Assembly: GCA_964036195.1 (NCBI GenBank) | Contig: OZ038453.1 | Coordinates: 4,975,469 to 5,039,468 of the forward strand | From: Sphaerolaimus hirsutus | Taxonomy: Eukaryota > Nematoda > Chromadorea > Monhysterida > Sphaerolaimidae | DNA: 64,000 nt | Reading direction: 5' to 3' | In this document: positions 55,687 through 64,000 of the stretch, piece after piece | Numbering within the stretch: position 1 is the first letter of the stretch | Layout: the number at the start of each line of letters is the position of its first letter | Translations under genes and position numbers: made by a program | Notes under the pieces: generated by a model | What the model saw: only the letters and a program-made list of their open reading frames with translations | The model's database searches: none | What the model was told of the DNA's origin: nothing

Positions 55687-56580
55687 AAATACAGATTGGA
55701 AAAATAATGGAAAAATGCCAGAAAACTGAAAATTGAGCCAGAAAATGCAAAAACGGAAACGGAAAGGTAAAATTTTTTGGCTGCTGGAAAACGGAAAACG
55801 GAAAGGGTAAAAAAAATTTTCAGCTGCCGGAAAACGGAAAGGTAAAAAATTTTCAGCTGCCAGAAAATGGAAAATGGAAAGGTAAAAAATTTTCCTGCAG
55901 AAAAGCGGAAACAGAAAACGGGAATGGAAATTTGACACCCTACTCACGATGCATCACACACTAATTTTTTTGCTGTGATTCTATCCTACATATTCTGTAT
56001 TCTAATTTATGTTAGTAGGTTTTTAGGTAATGTGATGAAGCCTAAACTTCACATTTCAACCAAATCTTTATAAGTGGGTATTTTTTGTGTTGAATTAGGT
56101 AGTTCAGTTTCAGTTAAATTAGTTCAACGAAGTTTGGGCACATTCATTTTGTTGACCTGGCCATGTTTCAAATTGAAAATATGAAGAGAAATTAAAGAAC
56201 GTTGGCATGTCACAAGGTGACATTTGGAAATCACATTTCTCTCTTCTTGCTGGCTATGGTGAGCTCTGCTTTGAAGTGTAGGCTCAGAGCCAGATAACAC
56301 GTTGGGTGAGCCTGCCTCTTAGCGCTGCCAGCGTGGTTTGGTAGCGCTGCGCTGGCCAGCATGTTACAAATCTGAGATGGATTTATTTAGCACTTGTGTG
56401 TAAACCAGAGTTGTTAAAAGTACTGAACTTTTTTGAAGTAAACATAAATGTGAATCACTTTTTTGCTCACCACTCAGTACAGAAAACTTAAAGTATTTTT
56501 TAGGAATTTTGCCCCAATTTACAGACAAAATTACTATTTTCATATCGTTTTGCCAATATCCATCCTCAAATTCAATAGTT

Positions 56581-57215
56581 AACTCCTTCCTTCCACCATT
56601 TTTATGCTAAATTAATGTGAAAATAAGGTTAAAAAGTGATCCAAACATTAAAATGTCCAAATTCTGTGTTTTAAGCTTCAGATTCAATATTTTTTAAAAA
56701 AATTCGAAAATTATTTTAAAAAATTCGAAAAATAGCCTAAAAAATTCGAAAATTGCCAAAAAAGATTCGAAAATTTGAAAATTTGAAAATTAAATTCGAA
56801 ATTTGAAAATTATTTTGGGGAAAAATTCGAAAATTCGAAAATTCATTTCAGAAAAAACACTTAAAAATTTAAATACTTTTTTTCTGACTGTTTGCCATCG
56901 TTACTGAGCGTTACTGAACTTTTATTGAAATTACACAGGGACACGGGCACGCGAGAGCGCATGCACGTGAAGCTAGGTAGGGTGTCAAAAAACGTTTAGG
57001 GAAAACAGAAATACTCTGTATTTCCTCAAAAAATTACCAGGGGTTTATTTTTTCTGAGTGATAATTTTGAGGGGGGCTTATTCAAGGGTGTGATTATTTC
57101 ATCAGAAATTTTCGCGAAATTCATACAAATGAATACGATTTTACATACCCAAAACCGGTAATCAACGTGACAAAAACGTGACAAATGGGATATAGCGAGG
57201 CATATAAACGTACAT
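56581..57215. repeat. Segmental duplication, block A (second copy)
   Basis: Nearly identical to 48496-49123 (TTCGAAAATT run, GCCATCGTTACTGAGCG, CCGTATT-like half element). It passes directly into block B at 57216. Confidence 0.85.
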
Positions 57216-57703
57216 TTCTACACAAATCTGCGATGCAAACTAGCATCAATAAATACATCATGTACATTGCATACATGATGTACATCATTCCAGATGGGGG
57301 TATTTCGAGGGGGTTTATTTTCTCCTCAGCTTGAAAACACCTTGGGGGATTTTGAGGTATTTATATTTTGCACTTGTTGGAAATTGTTTTAGTGACACTA
57401 CATTGTATTCTATTTTACACTCTATTCACGGCGAAAAATGGGTTCGTGAAGTGTGTGGAAGCGTGCTCTGTGAAGACACGTCCGCTCACTTCCACACACT
57501 TCATGAAGTTCTCAGTAAAGTGTCTTCCACTCACTTCACCTAGCTTCATGAAGACACTTCACAAACATTGTGCAGCGTGGTGACACATGTGTCTGTGATG
57601 TGAAGTGCCTTCACAGCAATATTAGTGAAGCGCTGGGAAGCGCCACCAGCTTCGTGAAGCGTCGGGAAGTGTAGGCATGAAGGTACTTCAAGATGCTCAC
57701 GAC

Positions 57704-58949
57704 TAGGGTGTCAAAAAAATTGTTTTATGGAAAACGGAAAAGGGAAAGGTAAAAATGTTTAACTTTATGGAAAACGGAAAACGGAAAGGTAAAAAAAAAA
57801 ATTATCAGCCAGAAAACGGAAAAAATTTGATGCCAGATTTATAAAAAATTTAAACGGAAAACGGAAAGCGAAATTTTCATAGAAACGGCAAAAATAAAGG
57901 TAAAATTTGCACGGAAATGGACAAATTTGCAGGAAGAAAACCTGGATGCAAGTTTGCCTGTTTGGCTTTGATCGTGGTAGCTGTACATTCTGCAACTATA
58001 TATCATGCCAGTAACTTCACTTGTAGTTCAAGCTTAACTGAACCAACCAAAAATCATCAAAAGGTAGCAAAAGTACAATACAACAACAATAAGAATTTAG
58101 CAAAAGTGAACTTAGATGTATATGTACAGTAAAAAGTATACTCAGCAGACTGCAAAGTATGTGTCCAAAATGACTTTGTGTTTTTTACAGATTTGGATAC
58201 AGATAAAAATTATGAATGACACAAGAACCTGGTAGTTAAAAACACCATAGTGAAAAAAAGATACCGTATTACCTCGAATTATCCCCCCCTTGAATTAACC
58301 CCCCCCCCCCTCGAAATACCCCCCCTAAATTTCGGCTGAGGAAATAATAAACCCCCCCCCTCGAAATACCCCCCCCTAAAATTGAGTGTAACATGAACGT
58401 ACATGACAAATACCGCAGTTTGTGATCTGTACTATGCAGAACACACGTTAAAACTGATGATTAAGTGACGTTAGGGAAGGGTTTTTGTGTATATACAATA
58501 ATATATGCCTATAAACACATATAAATCTATGTGATTGTTCGATTTTTCTACGTCAGCGTATGGGGAATTTCCGAAAATTTCTGGTGAAATAATAGACCCC
58601 CCCCTCAAATAACCCCCCCCCTCGAATTATCCCCCCCTCAAATTTTGCTGGCAAAATAATAAACCCCCTGGGGGTATTTCGAGGTAATACGGTAAATACA
58701 GATTGGAAAAATAATGGAAAAATGCCAGAAAACTGAAAATTGAGCCAGAAAATGCAAAAACGGAAACGGAAAGGTAAAATTTTTTGGCTGCTGGAAAACG
58801 GAAAACGGAAAGGGTAAAAAAATTTTTCAGCTGCCGGAAAACGGAAAGGTAAAAAATTTTCAGCTGCCAGAAAATGGAAAATGGAAAGGTAAAAAATTTT
58901 CCTGCAGAAAAGCGGAAACAGAAAACGGGAATGGAAATTTGACACCCTA
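57704..58949. mobile_element. hAT-like element with TAGGGTGTCAAA ends (copy 2)
   Basis: Same inverted ends as 53755-55942, with exact CTCACGAC repeats on both sides (57696-57703, 58950-58957). At 1246 bp it is the uninterrupted form apart from the CCGTATT MITE at 58264-58692. Confidence 0.9.
57917..58132 (+). CDS. Small secreted-type open frame carried by the TAGGGTGTC element
   Basis: 71 codons. After MDKFAGRKPG comes CKFACLALIVVAVHSATIYH, a typical signal-peptide hydrophobic core with an A-X-A-like end, then a Ser/Thr- and Asn-rich tail (SNFTCSSSLTEPTK, NNNKNLAKV) to TAA. The same frame persists in the other element copy (54945-55127), where the upstream part was cut by a MITE. It looks like a captured first exon of a secreted-protein gene, since the natural start would be just before KFACLAL. 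It may not be expressed. Confidence 0.35.
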   Translation: MDKFAGRKPGCKFACLALIVVAVHSATIYHASNFTCSSSLTEPTKNHQKVAKVQYNNNKNLAKVNLDVYVQ

Positions 58950-60251
58950 CTCACGACGCATCACACACTCATTTTTTTGCTGTGATTCTATCCTACATAT
59001 TCTGTATTCTAATTTATGTTAGTAGGTTTTTAGGTAATGTGATGAACCCTAAACTTCACATTTCAACCAAATCTTTATAAGTGGGTATTTTTTGTGTTGA
59101 ATTAGGTAGTTCAGTTTCAGTTAAATTAGTTCAACAAAGTTTGGGCACATTCATTTTGTTGACCTGGCCATGTTTCAAATTGAAAATATGAAGAGAAATT
59201 AAAGAACGTTGGCATGTCACAATTTGACATTTGGAAATCACATTTCTCTCTTCTTGCTGGCTATGGTGAGCTCTGCTTTGAAGTGTAGGCTCAGAGCCAG
59301 ATAACACGTTGGGTGAGCCTGCCTCTTAGCGCTGCCAGCGTGGTTTGGTAGCGCTGCGCTGGCCAGCATGTTACAAATCTGAGATGGATTTATTTAGCAC
59401 TTGTGTGTAAACCAGAGTTGTTAAAAGTACTGAACTTTTTTGAAGTAAACATAAATGTGAATCACTTTTTTGCTCACCACTCAGTACAGAAAACTTAAAG
59501 TATTTTTTAGGAATTTTGCCCCAATTTACAGACAAAATAACTATTTTCATATCGTTTTGCCAATATCCATCCTCAAATTCAATAGTTCATCTGCTTTCTG
59601 CCAATTTTCAGCTATTGTTGTTCATATATCTGCTTTCATAACACATTTTGACCATTTTCCCTCATTTGAGATTTTTTCTTACTTTTTCTCTACTTTGCCT
59701 TGAAAAAGCCATATAAAACGTTTCCTGTACTCACTCGTGTGCTTCCAAAAAGTAAAGCAGAACCAGTATTTTTTCAGGAGGAAACATAGACATATTTACG
59801 TAGTACTCGAGTATACGTAATTATCTAATAAACATAAATATGTTTTAACAACTATGGTGGAAACCTCAAAGTATAACATAAAGTGGAACATCGCAGGATA
59901 CCAAGTGGGGTGTGTTCATGAGACATAATATGAGTCTCGATCCTACTGAACAGGTCTGATTTTATGCAATAACTACATTTTTTTAATGTAAAAAACGTTT
60001 TTCTCTTCAAAGATCTACACAGAACAATCCATTAAAATATACTAAACCAGCAATTTTGTGTTTACTTAAAAAATGCAGTCCAGAAAAATATAGGGGAGGG
60101 TTCTGCAAGTGGCTGAGTAAAATTACAGGTAATTCACAATTTTTACTAAACTTACCAGGTAAATTAAAAGTAAAACTTTTTTCACTAAAATTGTATGCAA
60201 ATTGTATTTTATTTTAAAATTATTGATGTTTCATTTTATTTTATTTTATTC

Positions 60252-60725
60252 CAACGGCTATTTACCGGCTATTTACACAGGCCCCAGCTGGGGACCCGAC
60301 TGGTCCCCAGCAAAATATTAAAATTGTCAAAAGTCAGTAATTGGTGTGTATGGATTGATTGCATGTAAATTAGGTTAATTAACACCAAATTTGCATGCAC
60401 AAAATTTCTGCAACACGGTTACCCCCACCATGCATATTTTTTGGGGGTGTGTGTAAATGAGTGAGTTTGCATGCTTAGTGAGTTTGCATGCCAAATTACA
60501 GCTCAGGGTGATTAGTGAATCCTGTTATTTACACTTTAATTTTCATCAATCACTGTATTTTTGTATAGTGATCAAAATCCTGCCGGTGACCAGTCCCCAG
60601 CAATGTCAAAATGGCCCCGACCGCGGTCAAACGTCCCTGGTGAGAAAATGTTTTTTCAGTAAACAAAGAATTTTTGTCCCTGACCGGGGACATTGGTCCC
60701 TGGCAGGGGACAAATTTTTAGTTTG
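60252..60725. mobile_element. GGCTATTTAC-family MITE, left part
   Basis: Starts CGGCTATTTACACAGGCCCC and holds the family interior (TAATTGGTGTGTATGGATTG, CACCAAATTTGCATGCAC). Its GGTCCC-rich right half is diverged and no matching right terminus is visible. An AT-rich TTTTATTTTATT repeat precedes it (60165-60255). Confidence 0.55.
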
Positions 60726-61540
60726 ACAAAGAACCAGTTGCCACACTGAGCTGAAATTTGGCATGTGTACTCAGTTAACAAAAAATTATACACCCCCATG
60801 AATTTATGAACAAAATTCCAGCCTTCATTTGACCCAAAACACTTTTCACAAGGTGGTGATGAAATATTATGGTAAAAGACATGCAATATAATGCAAAGGT
60901 TGGTAAAAATTGAGGCAATGAGAAAACATAAAAAGCATAATGATAAAGCAAAAAATCATGTCAAATGACTAAATTGAGAATAACAACTGGAAAAATGACT
61001 ATACAAATGTCCTTAGTGTAGAAAGTGTGGACTTCTCACAGCAGTATTTTACAATACCAATCAGAATGTGACCCTTTCTTCTCAACAGTGATGTGTCTGC
61101 AAAACGATATGTCAATAAAAATGTAATAATGTTGTATAATTCTAAATTTGCCATAATAAACATTCATTCATTTTCTGCACTCATCTTTGATTATACATTT
61201 TATGGGTCAAAACAATTTGTACACACTTGCATAAAGTGCATGTGGTGCAAATTACATTCAACTTGGTGACAACTCGCTGCCAGCTGTGCAGCTGCATGGG
61301 AAAATGCACCCCAACTTTCTGCCACTCGCTGACAACTGTGTTCCAACTCGCTGCCACTTGCTGACAACTATGTTCCAACTCGCTGCCAACAGTAAACAAA
61401 TCGTTGTCAGCTAGTTGGAAGCGAGTTATCGGACAGTTGTCAGAGAGCTACCTTTCACTGTGGGGTAAAATTAGATGTGCCGTCGGTTTAGATGTGGGAT
61501 GGGTTTAGATGTCGGATAAGCATGGCCTGTATCATTAGCA
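60726..61540. other. No gene recognised; CAACTCGCTGCCA repeats
   Basis: Mostly AT-rich single-copy-looking sequence. At 61258-61430 a word close to CAACTCGCTGCCA recurs about six times, the last in inverted form, suggesting a small MITE. No coding signal. Confidence 0.35.
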
Positions 61541-62052
61541 TTGAAAAAATCTCTGGGAGATTTATATTTAAGAAATCTCAGAAAATCTCTGAAAATATAA
61601 AATTTTCTGAGATTTATATTTTTTCCATGATTTTCCAGAGAGATTTAATTATATTTTCTCTGATTGAGAAAATCTCTCAAGAAAATCTATCTATACAACA
61701 TGTGTGATGAATTGATTTTCAGCAATGATTAAATATTCAGCCAACAAAGCGAACAATTTTAACTGGTGGAAAGTGAAAATTTGGTGATAGTGCCTATTTG
61801 CAGGGTGATGAAATATTTGATGCACCCCTTTTGGTAGTTTGTCCCCATTTTTTGAGGGTATTTCTTCCCCTTTTCCATTCTATGGCTTGAAAAAGCTTAT
61901 GTAAAAACTTATCTGAAATACGTTTTCTGTACTTGTGTACTCTCAAAAAGTATACATAAAGGTGAGTACTGGTACCTTTTTCAAAGGAAATGTAAATGTA
62001 TTTACTCAGTACTCAAGTATATGCATGTTTGAGTAAATGTAAATATGTTTTA

Positions 62053-62918
62053 CAGAGTTGTTCAAATACTGGTATTTTTGGAAAACGTAAACGTAAACGT
62101 AAATACCTTTTCCAAATCTAAAGTATAAATACTAAAATGTAAGGTATTTTTAAAATACCAAGGAATATGTAAAAAAAACGTAAACATAAAAATTTCAAGA
62201 AGTGCCCCATATGAACAGAGCTTCTGAAAATACCATTGTTGTGACATTTTCAACAACATATACATAATTTCCATCCATATTTTTCACTTACATTAATAGA
62301 AAACAAAAAAATCTTATTTAAATTTTTGTCTATTTGTTTACGAATGTTGGTGCTGATGGCCTCGCAGTTTAGCACATGGATTAGCACACTTCTTCATCAA
62401 AAATTCCATTACTGCAAAACTTCAGCAGGATATGAATAACACAAAACAGTGAATGATTGTAAAATCCACAACACAAATGCATACACATTCCACTTTTCTG
62501 CTTGTATTTATAGGTAACACATTCCTAGACACTGTTCATATTCCAAAATTGACACATTGAATACATTTACAATTGATTGATTGCACTTATTTACAATATT
62601 TTCACTGTCAAAAAGACAATTACACAACATAATTGGCATTATTTAGGTCCAGTGTTTAGGCATTTTTTAGGCATTATTTAGGTATTTAGGTCCAACTATT
62701 TACACAAAATCAATGTGACTGCGGTAATAGAGCACATTTCACAGACGCGTGGTTTCGTGTAGCTAGATTTTTACGTTTTGTCTGGTACCCGGGTAATTGT
62801 GCCAGGAAAACGTAACAAAACGTAATGGTATTTTTGGAAAACGTAAACATAAACGTAAGTATAAATACCCGAATAACCGGGTATTTCGGGTAAACGTAAA
62901 TACGTTTTTCCAACTCTG
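62053..62918. mobile_element. hAT-like MITE with CAGAGTTG ends (copy 2)
   Basis: CAGAGTTGTTCAAATACTGG and TTTTTCCAACTCTG are inverted, and exact ATGTTTTA repeats flank it (62045-62052, 62919-62926). TAAACGTAAACG repeats fill both subterminal parts. Inverted relative to 37664-38512. Confidence 0.9.
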
Positions 62919-63114
62919 ATGTTTTAACAACTATGTTGACTGCATGTTTTGCTATAATTACCAAAATTTGGTGAAAAAAGTCATCTGAAAAATTCTGTTG
63001 GAATTGTCACACTTGAAATTCGTGTATTATTTTATGAGGAAACATGTACCTAAATACTTTTATTATTTTTTCAGATGGTGGTATATGGTAGAGAATGAGT
63101 GCAAAATTGCAATT

Positions 63115-63188
63115 GCCATAGGCGGGAATCGAACCTGTGCCTCTCGTATAGAACACGAGCGCCCTAACTGCTGGACTACTGTGGCGGC
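63115..63188 (-). tRNA. tRNA-like sequence (tRNA-Arg, UCU-like), probably decayed
   Basis: On the minus strand the 74-bp sequence has a perfect 5-bp anticodon stem (CTCGT/ACGAG) with loop GTTCTAT (anticodon UCU), a typical A-box region (TCCAGCAGTTAGGGC) and B box (GGTTCGATTCC). The acceptor stem pairs at only four of seven positions and the T stem has two mismatches, so it is likely a pseudogene or the head of a tRNA-derived SINE. The plus-strand peptide read from it is spurious. Confidence 0.5.
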
Positions 63189-63623
63189 TGGGCTCTAGTC
63201 ACTATTTGGGCTGACAAGCTGCGACGATCGATGGCAATGCCCTTAACAGTAGTATACAAAGCGTGCTGTCGGTAGATAATGTGTTGATCAAATTGTTGAT
63301 GAAAAACGTAAACAGAACTAAAACTTTTGCAACTAAAGTAAAAAAAATTAGCTTAAACTTGAAATACCAATTAAAACATAATTCAAGTTGAGAGATTTTC
63401 TGAGATTTTTTCTAACTGAAAGAGATTTTCTCAGAGATTCAATCATATTTTCTAAAATGATCCAAGAGATTAAATTATATTTTTTCTGAGATAATATTTA
63501 ATTATATTTTTTCAAAGTTGACCGTTTATTTCAATGCTACGTATCATGCACAAATATTTGTTGAATTTAGAAAAATTTTATTTTAATTCATTAGGCCAGT
63601 GATGTAGTCATTGCATACTCGCT

Positions 63624-63681
63624 ATGGTGGATATTAAAGGAGGATTTATCGATAAGTCTGTGATTCAGGCCATGCGTGAAG
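63624..63681 (+). CDS. Possible first coding exon at the right edge
   Basis: ATG followed by 19 codons (VDIKGGFIDKSVIQAMREG) to a GTATTG donor at 63682. Composition is protein-like but the stretch is short, and no second exon is seen before the window ends. Confidence 0.3.
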
Positions 63682-63810
63682 GTATTGTTTTTCATGAATT
63701 GATATTTGCTACTATTATTTTGGCTCAGACATCATTATGTTCTGGAGGCAGAATTATTCTAGGAGGCAGGCCATTATGTTGGTTATAAGAACACTATAAG
63801 AACACTGTTT

Positions 63811-64000
63811 GCTCAAATAATCCCCATGCCCGAGATAGGGGGGGTCTAAAAAAGGGATTCGATAAAAATACAAAAATGGCCAATCTGCATTTTTTATTTT
63901 GAAGCTTAATAACTCAACCATTCCTGGGCCAATTTGGCTCGTTCAACACTAAAAATGATCGGCAAAACCCGAATATGCCATTTTTGAGGTCGGGGTTGTT
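63811..64000. mobile_element. Partial copy of the CACTACCGTGC mariner-like element
   Basis: Inverse of about 43690-43850: GCTCAAATAATC...GCCC, TAGGGGGGGTCTA, AAGCTTAATAACTCAACCAT. It runs off the right edge. Confidence 0.6.

Larger units (their letters stand above)
53755..55942. mobile_element. hAT-like element with TAGGGTGTCAAA ends (copy 1)
   Basis: TAGGGTGTCAAAAAAATTG and GGAAATTTGACACCCTA are inverted. The flanks are CTCACGAC (53747-53754) and CTCACGAT (55943-55950). Subterminal GGAAAACGGAAAGG arrays lie at both ends. A CCGTATT MITE (55258-55686) and a TAGTGATG MITE (54003-54939) are nested inside. Confidence 0.85.
53243..56580. repeat. Segmental duplication, block B (first copy)
   Basis: Collinear with 57216-59589 except for the 937-bp element at 54003-54939, which is absent from the second copy. 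Contains a CCGTATT fragment (53243-53411), a GTGAAGCG element (53479-53746 and 55951-55978) split by a TAGGGTGTC element, and 600 bp of single-copy-looking sequence (55979-56580) with no gene recognised. Confidence 0.9.
57216..59589. repeat. Segmental duplication, block B (second copy)
   Basis: Collinear with 53243-56580, lacking the 54003-54939 insertion. It ends at TCAATAGTT, after which the two copies diverge (AACTCC at 56581, CATCTGC at 59590). Confidence 0.9.
61541..63540. mobile_element. Possible element with AGAGATTTTCTGAGATTT ends
   Basis: TAGCATTGAAAAAATCTCTG with GAGATTTATATT words (61536-61690) faces the inverted set (63390-63545, ending TATTTCAATGCTACG). The CAGAGTTG element (62053-62918) and a tRNA-like sequence lie between. 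The ends are approximate. Confidence 0.4.

Noticed and set aside
63075-63198. Peptide GNRTCASRIEHERPNCW as a coding exon
   Set aside because: It is the antisense reading of a tRNA-like sequence (B box GGTTCGATTCC on the minus strand).

Overview
This is a non-coding-rich, AT-leaning eukaryotic window, most likely from an invertebrate animal. The genes have GT-AG introns, two predicted secreted proteins start with signal peptides, and one carries a C-type-lectin-like fold. The bulk of the DNA is transposable elements nested in one another. There is no bacterial gene organisation. The species cannot be named from the sequence. One 200-base run of N (35731-35930) is a scaffold gap.

Layout. 1-2262 is the pol start and full gag of an LTR retrotransposon on the minus strand. 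3182-5053 is an intact non-LTR reverse transcriptase without a visible endonuclease. 5740-6427 is an inverted-repeat element with a 4-bp target duplication. About 6450-9482 is a 3-kb element with 1.1-kb inverted arms that encloses a membrane-protein terminal exon. 9.8-20.6 kb mixes MITEs, a 1266-bp tandem duplication and four exons of one or more unrecognised genes (10681, 11511, 19168, 20467). 20.6-26.4 kb is almost entirely foldback elements.

27106-30486 is the best gene: about nine exons, predicted secreted and N-glycosylated, with phases that agree at every junction from exon 2 to the stop codon. 33312-36380 is the 5' part of a C-type-lectin-like gene. 37-48.5 kb holds more hAT-like and Tc1/mariner-like non-autonomous elements, a palindrome with arms of 39-bp minisatellite, and one isolated exon at 46893. 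48.5-59.6 kb is a tandem segmental duplication whose first copy carries an extra 4.1 kb of satellite DNA. 60-64 kb holds further MITEs, a decayed tRNA-like sequence and a possible first exon near 63624.

Main observation. One abundant foldback MITE family (called SLM here) has termini that read as splice sites: a donor GTAAAAAG just inside the left end and an acceptor TTTTTACAG just inside the right end. One copy (27670-27857) sits inside the 27-kb gene and its predicted removal from 27685 to 27842 keeps the frame exactly. This is the pattern expected of an introner, a transposon that makes introns. At least six other MITE families can be defined by exact or near-exact 8-bp target duplications (hAT-like), and their nesting gives a relative order of insertion.
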